DNA of 42,364 nt. Origin: Candidatus Eiseniibacteriota bacterium (GTDB lineage Bacteria; Joyebacterota; Joyebacteria; Joyebacterales; Joyebacteraceae). Numbering within the stretch: position 1 is the stretch's first letter; each line of letters begins with the position of its first letter. The DNA is taken from contig DAOWCM010000003.1 of NCBI GenBank assembly GCA_030639555.1, forward strand, positions 1 through 42,364, in the 5' to 3' direction. This document shows positions 1 through 7,025 of the stretch, piece after piece. A program made the translations under genes and the position numbers. A model generated the notes under the pieces. It saw only the letters and a list, made by a program, of their open reading frames with translations. It was not told the origin of the DNA and ran no database searches.

Positions 1-141
1 GAAACGGCCGTTATCTATCTGGCGCCAGCGGTCGAGAGTGTAGCGTACGGGGGCGAAGACACCTGTTTAGGGCGCTCGCGAGGTTGTACGCTCGCCTGTC
101 TTGGCCATCGCTCGGATCGGCTTAGAATGGTCTCTGGCGCC
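1..141. repeat. Terminal direct repeat, left copy (circular-assembly overlap)
   Basis: These 141 bases are identical to the last 141 bases of the window. The reading frame of the Gp88-like gene continues without a break when the right copy is merged with this one. An exact repeat of this odd length is what short-read assemblers leave at the ends of a circular contig, so I read it as assembly overlap, not as a packaged terminal repeat. The true circle would be about 42,223 bp. Confidence 0.9.
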
Positions 142-645
142 AATGCCAAAGCTTGGAAAACCTTGCTTTGGATCTATCGGGGCGACCTCTTCATCTCTCT
201 CTTGAGTCGCGAGGTTTACAACCTCCGGAACCGTGCTATTCACGCTGGATTGACGCCAGCTGTGAGGTTCAACGGATCCTCAGACTACGCCATCGAAGCG
301 CTTATCGGCGACGTGATCGCGAGGTTTTCGGACGTCGTCTGGTACGACTACACGAAGCTAGTCGCCAGAGCGATGCCAAAGCGCAAGCGCCCATCCAATT
401 ACCACATCACGTTTTCAAGGTCCGAAGACAATGAAACCGATTGTCTCAAGGTGTTACGCGCTGGCGGAAACGTCGCCATCGTTTTCACGGACCTTGAAAA
501 GGCGATGCGTACGGGCTGGAAACGGTTCCGCGTGATCGATGGCGATGAGACCGACGCAAGGCCCACCGATGATGCTGGCGTGGTAGTCGGCTTGTCGCCG
601 AAAGCACGAGTACAAGATGGCTCTGGTTTCTTTGTTCACAACTAA
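1..645 (+). CDS. Gp88-like phage protein, 3' part (gene crosses the contig ends)
   Basis: The frame is open from the first base. It is the continuation of the gene starting at 42041, so the whole protein is about 275 residues. Visible landmarks, numbered on the joined protein, are a cysteine cluster (C83, C90, C94) in the context TCLGRSRGCTLACLGHRS, a later segment VVWYDYTK, HITFSRSEDNE, and a glycine-rich strand GGNVAIVF. This order resembles the Gene-88 family found in mycobacteriophages and plasmids, whose biochemical role is not established. The cysteines could bind a metal. It heads the rightward early block, followed after 32 bases by a run of tiny genes. The family call rests on motif resemblance only. 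Confidence 0.7.
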   Translation, partial: ETAVIYLAPAVESVAYGGEDTCLGRSRGCTLACLGHRSDRLRMVSGANAKAWKTLLWIYRGDLFISLLSREVYNLRNRAIHAGLTPAVRFNGSSDYAIEALIGDVIARFSDVVWYDYTKLVARAMPKRKRPSNYHITFSRSEDNETDCLKVLRAGGNVAIVFTDLEKAMRTGWKRFRVIDGDETDARPTDDAGVVVGLSPKARVQDGSGFFVHN

Positions 646-677
646 GCGCCACTAGGCGCGGAAAGGCTTGACAGGCC

Positions 678-791
678 ATGGACGCAACGAACGAAAGCGA
701 CCGATTGTGGGCGCAGCTGGCGGAGTGGGAGACGTTTCTCGAGGAGCTGGCCGAGGTTCAGCCCGCAGCGGGCGAGGTGGTGGCGTCATGA
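678..791 (+). CDS. Small acidic hypothetical protein (37 aa)
   Basis: This short frame begins MDATNESDRLWAQLAEWE and is acidic with an amphipathic helical look. I do not recognise it. Its stop overlaps the start of the next gene in an ATGA junction, the coupling pattern that recurs through this early cluster, which is the main reason to call it a gene. It lies directly after the Gp88-like gene. A weak purine stretch precedes the start. Confidence 0.5.
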   Translation: MDATNESDRLWAQLAEWETFLEELAEVQPAAGEVVAS

Positions 792-988
792 AAAAGCGAC
801 GTAGACTAGGCCCGCCTCCCGTCCGTCCGTTTGTCCCGTGTCCGTGCTGCCACAAGCCGATGGACACGGGGATGGTGGTGTGCTGGGTGTGCTACCGACG
901 TACCGACCGGCTCACCACCGCTGGGAGCGCCGAGGTCGAGCGCTGGGAGCTGGCAAGACAGAAGAGAACAGGATGGGCCACGTCATGA
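788..988 (+). CDS. Small zinc-ribbon-like protein (66 aa)
   Basis: The product starts with a basic stretch (MKKRRR) and then carries cysteines at 18, 20, 21, 32 and 35 in the pattern CPCC-x10-CWVC, typical of a small zinc ribbon. Such phage proteins usually bind nucleic acid or a host protein, but no specific role can be assigned. It is coupled by ATGA overlaps to the genes on both sides, so it is probably co-translated with them. Function is inferred only from the cysteine pairs and the basic N-terminus. Confidence 0.6.
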   Translation: MKKRRRLGPPPVRPFVPCPCCHKPMDTGMVVCWVCYRRTDRLTTAGSAEVERWELARQKRTGWATS

Positions 989-1251
989 ACAAGCGAGAAC
1001 ACGAACAAGAGTACCCCAGGGCGAGCGCCTCGAGCGAGGTCGAGCTGACGTGCGGATCCACCGCGCGGCTCATCGTCCTGCGCGGCGGCGGCATGAACGT
1101 CATGCTCAAGCAGCCGCTCACCGACGGGCGAGGGCACGCGTCATCGACCGCCGATATGATCTGCCTCGGCACCGAAGACATGGAGCGTATCAACGCGGGT
1201 ATCCAGGCGGCGCGGGAGGAGGCCGAGGCCGTCGTCCAAGCAATCTGCTGA
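985..1251 (+). CDS. Hypothetical early protein (88 aa)
   Basis: The start ATG overlaps the upstream TGA, which fixes the start better than the longer upstream frame. The N-terminus is charged (MNKREHEQEY). A central beta-rich stretch (ARLIVLRGGGMNVMLKQ) is followed by a C-terminal helix rich in alanine and glutamate (AAREEAEAVVQAIC). I recognise no family. It is the last gene before a GC-rich hairpin, so it probably closes a small transcription unit. Confidence 0.6.
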   Translation: MNKREHEQEYPRASASSEVELTCGSTARLIVLRGGGMNVMLKQPLTDGRGHASSTADMICLGTEDMERINAGIQAAREEAEAVVQAIC

Positions 1252-1274
1252 CCGTCCTTGGACGGAGTGAAGAG

Positions 1275-1302
1275 CGGGGCGCGGCTGTGCGGTCGCGCCC
1301 CG
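1275..1302 (+). terminator. GC-rich hairpin, possible terminator
   Basis: A 9-bp perfect stem (CGGGGCGCG paired with CGCGCCCCG) encloses a 10-base loop just after the 88-aa gene and before a fresh ribosome-binding site. It is followed by ATTTGAAT with no real T run, so termination would be weak or factor-assisted. Confidence 0.45.
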
Positions 1303-1332
1303 ATTTGAATCCTTCAACACAGGGAGTTTACC

Positions 1333-1560
1333 ATGGCGAAGAAAAGACTCAAGGCCAACAAGCGGCGCGTGGCTCGTTTCCAGGTGCGCGACCGATCGAC
1401 CGTCTTTCCCGTCACCGTGACGTGGAACATCGAGGTGTCCGAGGGCGGGCTCAAGGCGCGGCGGGACATGGACGGCTGCACCGCGTACGTCAGCTGGAAG
1501 CAGGTCCTCGGCGCGGCTCTCTACTACGGTCGGACCGAGAAGGGAAACGAGCAGATATGA
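1333..1560 (+). CDS. Basic hypothetical protein (75 aa)
   Basis: An AGGGAG Shine-Dalgarno sequence lies at good spacing before the ATG. The N-terminus is strongly basic (MAKKRLKANKRRVARF), followed by a beta-rich region (TVFPVTVTWNIEVSEGG) and a C-terminal helix. A small nucleic-acid-binding protein is plausible but unproven. It opens a second early cluster in which each gene overlaps the next by about 4 bases. Confidence 0.65.
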   Translation: MAKKRLKANKRRVARFQVRDRSTVFPVTVTWNIEVSEGGLKARRDMDGCTAYVSWKQVLGAALYYGRTEKGNEQI

Positions 1561-1682
1561 TGCGCATCGACAAGCTGGTCGAGATTCTGTCGTGTGAAGA
1601 GACGGTGCTCGACCCGGACGACGTCGAGGCCCTGGCGCACGTCATCGAGCAGAAGCTCCAGGAGTGGGAGAACGAGGTATGA
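1557..1682 (+). CDS. Small acidic hypothetical protein (41 aa)
   Basis: The frame begins MMRIDKLVEILSCEE and is acidic and helical. There are two consecutive ATG codons; the first overlaps the preceding TGA. The stop overlaps the next start (ATGA). Several longer overlapping frames exist here, but this one matches the coupling pattern and the compact gene order. No function can be suggested. Confidence 0.55.
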   Translation: MMRIDKLVEILSCEETVLDPDDVEALAHVIEQKLQEWENEV

Positions 1683-2032
1683 ACAGAGACGCACTGTACC
1701 GCGACTGCGCTCTCCAGGCCGGGCTCGTGCAGCTGGCGAACACCGACGAGCACGGGCGGACGTTCGAGACGGACGACGTCGACCGGATCCCCGGCGGCGC
1801 GTGGGTGACGTGTCAAGTCTACATTTCCAACGCGGAGGTCTCGGAGCTACTGTCTCGAGAGCGCAAGGAGCGGCGCCTCGAGGCCAACATTTGCGGGGGA
1901 TGCGGCGAGCCCATCACCGATGAGCAGTTCATCCAAGGAGACAGCTCGTCGTACCACACGACGTGCCCGGACGCCGTGCAGAAGGCCATGCTCAGGGAGC
2001 TACAGGACACACCGAGGAGGGGGGACGTATGA
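1679..2032 (+). CDS. Hypothetical protein with Cys2-His-Cys zinc motif (117 aa)
   Basis: The N-terminal 70 residues have no recognisable domain. The C-terminal part carries CGGCGEPI (C72, C75) and HTTC (H93, C96), a C-x2-C plus H-x2-C arrangement typical of a small treble-clef or zinc-ribbon finger like those in some phage nucleic-acid-binding proteins. Start and stop both overlap neighbours by 4 bases. Confidence 0.65.
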   Translation: MNRDALYRDCALQAGLVQLANTDEHGRTFETDDVDRIPGGAWVTCQVYISNAEVSELLSRERKERRLEANICGGCGEPITDEQFIQGDSSSYHTTCPDAVQKAMLRELQDTPRRGDV

Positions 2033-2292
2033 CCGAGCCTTTCGTAGACGACCAGGGAGAGCTTGTCGAGCGCGAGCAGAGCGCGGTCGAGCGTGAGCTG
2101 CGTCTCATCAAGACGATGAACACGAAGTTTAACACGGCGATGTCGGCGCTCCACGCCGTCGGCCGCACGCTCACCCAGCACGGTGACAAGGACATGAACT
2201 CTCTGCTGTGCGCGATCAAGGTCACGGACCTTAACAGCAAGCTCATCGCGGCGGCTCAGGAGTGGCTGAGGAACAGAGGGGTGGCGTCATGA
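2029..2292 (+). CDS. Helical hypothetical protein (87 aa)
   Basis: The start is chosen at the ATG overlapping the upstream TGA and preceded by GAGGAGGGG, a strong Shine-Dalgarno sequence. The protein is mostly helical and charged (VERELRLIKTMNTKFNTAM) with a hydrophobic C-terminal helix. It could oligomerise through coiled-coil contacts. No family is recognised. It sits in the middle of the overlapping early operon. Confidence 0.6.
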   Translation: MTEPFVDDQGELVEREQSAVERELRLIKTMNTKFNTAMSALHAVGRTLTQHGDKDMNSLLCAIKVTDLNSKLIAAAQEWLRNRGVAS

Positions 2293-2552
2293 CAACCTGG
2301 GGAGAGAAGATGGTGACGAAGACACAGTACGTGACGGTGAAGCTGACGATGCGCCAGCTGCGCTACGTGGACGCGCTGGTGCGGGCTGCTCTTTCGGTCG
2401 ACGGAATCAAGCGGGACGAGATCACGAGGAAGGAGCGCGGGATCATTTCGGGCGTGGAGAAGAAGCTGGCGACGCTCGTCTACCAGGCGGACACCGACCG
2501 CTCGATTCAGAGCGCGCGGGTCAAGGCGATGATGAAGGAGCACAACCTGTGA
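2289..2552 (+). CDS. Hypothetical early protein (87 aa)
   Basis: The product (MTTWGEKMVTKTQYVTVKL onward) is basic and helical and ends KAMMKEHNL. The chosen start overlaps the upstream TGA. A second in-frame ATG 7 codons later sits next to a GGAGAGAAG sequence and may be used instead. It shares no motif I recognise. It is coupled to the following GTG-started gene. Confidence 0.55.
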   Translation: MTTWGEKMVTKTQYVTVKLTMRQLRYVDALVRAALSVDGIKRDEITRKERGIISGVEKKLATLVYQADTDRSIQSARVKAMMKEHNL

Positions 2553-2812
2553 TCTACTCGAGCAGCTACACGTACTCGTACGAGGACAGCGCCGGCGAGG
2601 AGGTCGACGTCGAGCTGAAGTACACGGCGATGCCCGGCACGCCGGGCTGTATGTACGATCGGTGGGGCGACCCGGGCTCGCCACCCGAGGCGCCGGAGAT
2701 GGAGATCGAGGACCTCCCCGGGCACCTCGAGGCGCAGCGCTCGGAGATCGAGGAGGAGATCTGGCAGGAGATCGCGGATTCGGAAGCAGAGGCACAGGAC
2801 AGGAGCGAGTGA
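2549..2812 (+). CDS. Acidic hypothetical protein, GTG start (87 aa)
   Basis: It starts at a GTG overlapping the previous stop (GTGA). The protein is very acidic, with a tyrosine- and serine-rich N-terminus (SSSYTYSYED) and a glutamate-rich C-terminal half. It lies directly upstream of the exonuclease gene, joined by a TGATG overlap. Acidic early proteins of this size sometimes act as DNA mimics or inhibitors, but nothing here shows that. Confidence 0.55.
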   Translation: MIYSSSYTYSYEDSAGEEVDVELKYTAMPGTPGCMYDRWGDPGSPPEAPEMEIEDLPGHLEAQRSEIEEEIWQEIADSEAEAQDRSE

Positions 2813-3936
2813 TGCATCTACGAGCGTACAGTAGTTGGCGGCAGGCGGAGTGCGTCGGGTCGACGAAGTTCGTCACCGACGTCGAGGCGGAGTTCGGGCG
2901 TCATGATATCCCCGAGGCCAAGGCGGGGCGCGAGCTGCACCAGCTCGTCGAGGAGGTGATACGCGGCACGACGCAGCTCGAGGACATCGAGGACGGCGAG
3001 TCGAAGCGCCACGTCTCGAAGTGCCTCGAGTTCATCGAGCACTGGGCGTACGGGCACGGCAAGACCGAGGTGCCGATCGAGCTGCACGAGGACGGCGAGC
3101 TGGTGGTGCGTTGCCGCATCGACTACCTCGACGCCGACACGATGGACGACTCCGTCGTGGTGGTCGACTGGAAGTTCTATCACGACGCGCTCGACAAGAT
3201 CGAGAGCGAGTGGCAGATGAAGGTCTCGCTGTGCGCGGCGGCGATGCACCACGGGAAAAACAAGGGCACCGCGAAGCTCTACCTCCCGATCCTCGACCTC
3301 ACGTACGAGTACGAGATCGAGGACGTGCTCAAGGTCTACACGACGGAGATCCTGCCGGTGTGGGTCTGGCTCAACGAGCGCCGCGACCTCCAGGCGGGGC
3401 CCTGGTGCGCCAGGTGTCCCGTGCTGGGGCGCTGCCCGACTGCCGGGCAGACAATGCAGACCGTCGCCGCGAGCGCGAACCTGCACGCGATCTGGGAGGC
3501 CAAGGAGCTGCCGACGGTCAAGGTCATGGAGAAGGGCCTCTACGAGGGGCTCGCGACGTTGGCGCCGGCGAAGTTCCGCGGTGTCCTGAAGTGGCTGCCC
3601 GTGGTGCCGGCGTTCGAGAAGGCCGTCAAGAGGCTGCTGCGTGAGCAGCTCGCGGCCGACCCGTCGAGTCACCCAGGCTGGGAGCTGAAGGACAAGAACC
3701 TGCCGGCGACGGGCGACAAGGACGCCCTCTACGAGGCGACCGAGGAGTACCTCGTCGCGGGCGAGTTCGAGTCCTGTAAGAAGCTCTCGGTCGCCCAGCT
3801 CAAGGAGACGCTGGTCGATCGCCTGGTGGCCACGGAGAAGTGTGGAACGAAGAAGGCGGCAGGCTTCGCGGCTGATACAATTCTCGGTCCGCATATCGTG
3901 CGGAACACCACCAAGGAGCTGCGGAGGAAAAAGTGA
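2812..3936 (+). CDS. RecB/Cas4-type PD-(D/E)XK exonuclease (374 aa)
   Basis: This is a probable recombination exonuclease acting with the RecT-like protein two genes downstream. Visible nuclease motifs are GRELH (H43), RIDYLD (D104), DWK (D119, K121) and QMKVSLCAA (Q135), the order expected for the RecB family. C14 plus C199, C202 and C208 (C-x2-C-x5-C) reproduce the one-plus-three cysteine layout that binds a 4Fe-4S cluster in Cas4 and AddB. The start at the TGATG junction gives a normal N-terminus, while the longer upstream frame is a shadow. In such phage modules the exonuclease makes single-stranded ends for the annealing protein. The nuclease fold is well supported; the iron-sulphur cluster is inferred. 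Confidence 0.85.
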   Translation: MHLRAYSSWRQAECVGSTKFVTDVEAEFGRHDIPEAKAGRELHQLVEEVIRGTTQLEDIEDGESKRHVSKCLEFIEHWAYGHGKTEVPIELHEDGELVVRCRIDYLDADTMDDSVVVVDWKFYHDALDKIESEWQMKVSLCAAAMHHGKNKGTAKLYLPILDLTYEYEIEDVLKVYTTEILPVWVWLNERRDLQAGPWCARCPVLGRCPTAGQTMQTVAASANLHAIWEAKELPTVKVMEKGLYEGLATLAPAKFRGVLKWLPVVPAFEKAVKRLLREQLAADPSSHPGWELKDKNLPATGDKDALYEATEEYLVAGEFESCKKLSVAQLKETLVDRLVATEKCGTKKAAGFAADTILGPHIVRNTTKELRRKK

Positions 3937-4049
3937 GCCTCTACAGGGCGCTGGGTTTCGTTCAGTGGGCGTTGGCTCTTGTCTTCCTGGCGGCGTGCGC
4001 GTGGTTCGTCGTCTGCGTTATCAGACTCATCGAGGTGGCAACAAAATGA
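3933..4049 (+). CDS. Single-span membrane peptide, GTG start (38 aa)
   Basis: The frame overlaps the exonuclease stop (GTGA) and its own stop overlaps the next ATG. It encodes one clear hydrophobic span (ALALVFLAACAWFVVCVI) with short polar tails. Such early phage micro-proteins may modify the host membrane or be inhibitors. No homologue is recognised. The double translational coupling supports a real gene despite its size. Confidence 0.55.
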   Translation: MSLYRALGFVQWALALVFLAACAWFVVCVIRLIEVATK

Positions 4050-4387
4050 CTACTCCGCTGGTTCAGACCGCCGTGTGCCGGTTCGTCGTGTCGACGACGT
4101 ACAGTCAAGACGCGGGCTGGGAGACGGCTATCATGGGAGCGGGTACCTTCCTGGGAGGCGTGGGCACCCCTGCTCCCGTCTCCCGGTACGCAAACGTGTC
4201 CGAAGCGAAGGCGGGACACAAGGAGTGGGTCGACAAGATCACGACGCTGGGGCCCCAGGCCCTGCCCGTCGTGCGCCTGGGCCACGAGGCCTACGGCGTC
4301 AAGGACGAGATGCAGTTCCTCTATCCGATGGGGAACGACGAGTACAAGGAAGCAGTCAGATCAATCGCGCCAGGCTTTGGAATTTAG
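4046..4387 (+). CDS. Hypothetical protein between exonuclease and RecT (113 aa)
   Basis: The protein begins MTTPLVQTAVCRFVVSTTYS and looks like a compact alpha/beta protein with an aromatic C-terminal part. It has no motif I recognise. Its position inside the recombination cassette suggests an accessory role in recombination or replication. The start overlaps the upstream TGA. A RecT-type Shine-Dalgarno sequence (AGGAG) follows its stop. Confidence 0.6.
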   Translation: MTTPLVQTAVCRFVVSTTYSQDAGWETAIMGAGTFLGGVGTPAPVSRYANVSEAKAGHKEWVDKITTLGPQALPVVRLGHEAYGVKDEMQFLYPMGNDEYKEAVRSIAPGFGI

Positions 4388-4396
4388 GAGTAACAG

Positions 4397-5368
4397 ATGA
4401 CACAGTTGGCAACGATCAAGCAGGCGGGCGACTACCTCTGCGTCGCTCACCACAAAGAGTTCGCGTTGATGTTCGGCGGCGACGACAGGAAGGCGACCTC
4501 GTTCCTCGCCGTCGCGCTGGCGAACATCCAGAGGGAGCCGAAGCTCCTGCAGTGTAACCGCGAGTCGATCCGGGACTCGCTGCTCGAGGCGGCGCAGATC
4601 GACCTGTGTCCAGGTGGAGCGCTGGGCCAGGCCTTCCTGATTCCGTACGGGCGTGAGTGCCAGTTTCAAGTCGGGTACAAGGGCCTCGCGGAGATCGTGC
4701 AGCGCGAGGGCGCGGTGAAGAAGGTGTGGGCGAACGTCGTGTACCAGGACGAGATCGACGAGGGCAAGTTCGTGGTGCGCTCTGGATCGGAACACAGCCT
4801 CTACCACGACCGCGACCCGTTCCGCGAGGATCCCGCGAGCTGGGAGGAGCTGCTCAATGCGGGACTCTGCGGTGCGTACGCGTGCGCCGAGCTGCACAAC
4901 GGCGCGGTGAACTTCGAGACGGTCGGCATGGACCCTCTGAGGCGAGCCAAGGCGATGAGCAGCTCGCCGGCGTGGAAGAAGTGGGCGACCGAGATGGTCA
5001 AGAAGTTCCCGCTGAAGCGGCTGTGTAAGCGCCTGCCGAAGACCCTCCACATCGAGCAGTGGGCGGCGATCGACGAGCGGCACGGCAAGCGTGACGCGAT
5101 CCCGCTGCGTGACCCGCAGAAGGTGAGCAACGCAGTGCAGCTCGCCGACGACGCGCTCGGCGACACGACCGTGGTCCTCCCTGCGTCGAACCAGATCACC
5201 CGGGACGCGATCAACGCGCAGATCGAGTCGACGTGGCACAGCCTGCAGTCAGAGGAGCGCCGCCGGCTCGACATGGACCGTGAGCTGGGCGACTACCTCG
5301 ACGAGGACCGCACGTCGGACGCCGAGGCGCACCACTTCCTCGACACGATGATGGCGCTGCTCACATGA
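4397..5368 (+). CDS. recT: RecT-family single-strand annealing protein (323 aa)
   Basis: This protein would anneal complementary single strands during phage recombination and concatemer formation. The core signature is clear: LLEAAQIDLCPGGALGQAFL followed by IPYGRECQFQVGYKGLAEIV is the RecT-family fingerprint (roughly residues 65-105). The length is near that of RecT proteins. An AGGAG Shine-Dalgarno sequence precedes the ATG. Its partner is the RecB/Cas4-type nuclease upstream. The acidic C-terminal tail (residues about 270-323) could contact host single-strand-binding or replication proteins. Confidence 0.92.
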   Translation: MTQLATIKQAGDYLCVAHHKEFALMFGGDDRKATSFLAVALANIQREPKLLQCNRESIRDSLLEAAQIDLCPGGALGQAFLIPYGRECQFQVGYKGLAEIVQREGAVKKVWANVVYQDEIDEGKFVVRSGSEHSLYHDRDPFREDPASWEELLNAGLCGAYACAELHNGAVNFETVGMDPLRRAKAMSSSPAWKKWATEMVKKFPLKRLCKRLPKTLHIEQWAAIDERHGKRDAIPLRDPQKVSNAVQLADDALGDTTVVLPASNQITRDAINAQIESTWHSLQSEERRRLDMDRELGDYLDEDRTSDAEAHHFLDTMMALLT

Positions 5369-5703
5369 AGGCCAAGCTGCGTTTCCCAGTAGACGCGGAG
5401 TGGAACAAGACCGAGGAGGCGTTCGGCTACGAGCTGGAGCTTTGGAAGCGCGGCGGGGAGATCACTTGGTGGGCCTTCGAGCCCATCAAGCTCCGCCTGG
5501 CGAAGAGCTGCTTCTACACGCCGGACTTCGCGGTCATGCAGGCCGACCGTTCGTTCGAGTTTTTTGAGGTCAAGGGATTCTGGAGAGACGACGCGCGCGT
5601 GAAGATCAAGGTGGCGGTGAAGCTGTTCCCGATGTTCACGTTCACGGCGGTGTCAATGAAGGCAAAGCGCGACGGAGGAGGCTGGAAGTATGAGGTGTTC
5701 TAA
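5365..5703 (+). CDS. DUF1064-type phage endonuclease (112 aa)
   Basis: The small protein has a PD-(D/E)XK-like core: E18 in an N-terminal helix, YTPDF (D54) and FEVKGFW (E68, K70), followed by RDDARVKIKVAVKLFP. This pattern is typical of the DUF1064 family found beside RecT or replication genes in phages, thought to cut branched or replicating DNA. Its ATG overlaps the recT stop (ATGA) and its stop overlaps the next start (TAATG), so it belongs to the same operon. Cleavage specificity cannot be read from sequence. Confidence 0.82.
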   Translation: MKAKLRFPVDAEWNKTEEAFGYELELWKRGGEITWWAFEPIKLRLAKSCFYTPDFAVMQADRSFEFFEVKGFWRDDARVKIKVAVKLFPMFTFTAVSMKAKRDGGGWKYEVF

Positions 5704-6566
5704 TGAGCAATTCGGGTTTCCCGTGGTTCCCGTTCTACGTGCGGGACTGGCTGACAGACGTGAAGGTGATGTCGATGAGCTGCTGCGCTCGAGGGGCGTT
5801 CATACAGCTCCTGGCGCTGCAGTGGGAGAATGGGGGCCTCCCGCCCGAGTGGGACGACCTGGCGGCGCTCACGGGCTACCAGGACGGCTACGAGGACCTC
5901 GAGCGGCAGCTGGGCCCGCTCTTCCCCCCGACGGACGACGGCCGGCGCAACCCGCGCCTCGAGGAGCTGCGCCAGGAGAAGCTCGACAAGCGGGCCGCGC
6001 AGGCAGCTGGGGCTGCGTCCACTCACGTCTCCAATGCCAAGCGGCGTGCTAAGCAGACTGCTAAGCAGTTGGTACGCGCGTCTGAAGATCATGATGCAGA
6101 TACAGATGCAGAGAAGAAGAAGACATCCGTGCGCAAGCGCCCGGGAGCGTTGAAGGGGCCCACCCTTTTCGAGAGGTTCTGGAACTTCTACCCAAGGCGC
6201 AACGAGAAGCGCGTCGGCAAGAAGGCGACCCTCAACCGCTGGAAACGGCTGTCGGACGACGACAAGGAGGCGCTCTGGAAAGCAGCCAGGCACTACGCCC
6301 AGTCAAAGATCGCCCGGGTCGATGGGAAGGCTCGCGACCCGGAGCGGTTCCTCAAGGACGACTACTGGCGGGACTGGCTCGACGGGCCCGGCACGGACGT
6401 CCACGTTGAAGAGCGCGACAAACCACGCCCAGCTCCCAAGGTTGACCCAGGAGGGCCACCGGCCGATCCGGACGACGTCGCGGCTGAGCTGGGCCACGGA
6501 TCGTTCAGAGAGGCAACCAGGGCCCTTAGCATGGACGAGCGTCTGAAGAAGGAGGAGGGGCGATAG
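5703..6566 (+). CDS. DUF1376-type phage replication protein (287 aa)
   Basis: The N-terminus (FPWFPFYVRDWLTDVKVMSM, then RGAFIQLLALQWENGGLP) is a clear DUF1376 domain, a winged-helix module found in phage and prophage replication initiators such as YdaU. A charged linker (about residues 95-150) leads to a C-terminal module with FWNFYPRRNEKRVGKKAT, which recurs in phage replication proteins. It probably recognises the origin or recruits the host helicase, since the phage lacks a recognisable helicase or primase. It starts at a TAATG junction with the nuclease gene. Confidence 0.8.
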   Translation: MSNSGFPWFPFYVRDWLTDVKVMSMSCCARGAFIQLLALQWENGGLPPEWDDLAALTGYQDGYEDLERQLGPLFPPTDDGRRNPRLEELRQEKLDKRAAQAAGAASTHVSNAKRRAKQTAKQLVRASEDHDADTDAEKKKTSVRKRPGALKGPTLFERFWNFYPRRNEKRVGKKATLNRWKRLSDDDKEALWKAARHYAQSKIARVDGKARDPERFLKDDYWRDWLDGPGTDVHVEERDKPRPAPKVDPGGPPADPDDVAAELGHGSFREATRALSMDERLKKEEGR

Positions 6567-6654
6567 ATCAAGTTTGGCGACTTGAAACTGTCAGCGTGAA
6601 GGGAGGTGATGCCATGGAGTGAAGCGCGGTCAACAGAAGTCAGACCACATGCGG

Positions 6655-6675
6655 CCCCCGACGCCTGGTCGGGGG
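6655..6675 (+). terminator. Stem-loop terminator after replication gene
   Basis: An 8-bp perfect stem (CCCCCGAC with GTCGGGGG) closes a 5-base loop and is followed by TCGTTTC. It lies in the 144-base gap between the DUF1376 gene and the next small gene, which has its own Shine-Dalgarno sequence downstream. It probably attenuates transcription leaving the replication cassette. The gap also holds a strong GGGAGGTGAT sequence followed by a start with only two codons before a stop. Confidence 0.6.
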
Positions 6676-6710
6676 TCGTTTCAACCCAGGGGTGCATAAA
6701 GGTGCATATT

Positions 6711-6962
6711 ATGCAGAAGAGACTGATCGAAGAGCTGGCGAAGTGCCGTGGCGGGCCGAACCGGCTGAAGAAGATGCGGGCGGAGTTCCTGGCGAGGTAC
6801 GACGACCTGCGCTCGGAGTGTGACGAGGTGTGTGAGCTGCTCGAGCTGATCGACGACGTCACCAAGACCGGGGAGGACGACGAGGAGACCGAAAAGGATG
6901 CTTACCAGGAGGCTACCGACGCGGTTACCAAGGAGGAACCAGTTGACAGCATCGGCGAGTAG
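6711..6962 (+). CDS. Acidic hypothetical protein at end of early block (83 aa)
   Basis: I place the start at the ATG following AAAGGTG; a longer in-frame extension would read through the preceding hairpin. The product starts basic (MQKRLIEELAKCRGGPNRLK) and becomes very acidic (GEDDEETEKDAYQEATDAV). It is the last rightward gene and its stop lies about 30 bases before a large hairpin shared with the convergent late genes. Its function is unknown. Confidence 0.6.
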   Translation: MQKRLIEELAKCRGGPNRLKKMRAEFLARYDDLRSECDEVCELLELIDDVTKTGEDDEETEKDAYQEATDAVTKEEPVDSIGE

Positions 6963-6996
6963 TCGTTAGATAGCGGCTTCTCTTCACTTCTTTTCG

Positions 6997-7025
6997 CGGC
7001 CGGCCACACTCCTCTGGGCCGGCCG
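6997..7025. terminator. Bidirectional terminator between convergent blocks
   Basis: A perfect 9-bp GC stem (CGGCCGGCC with GGCCGGCCG) with an 11-base loop sits between the last rightward gene and the stop of the last leftward gene, whose TAA begins at the next base. Flanking T and A content is modest on either strand. Position and strength indicate that it separates the early and late transcription units. Confidence 0.7.

Noticed and set aside
1-141. Genuine packaged direct terminal repeat of the virion DNA
   Set aside because: The repeat is exact, its length is typical of assembler k-mer overlap, and merging the copies restores one gene. A packaged repeat cannot be excluded without read-depth data.
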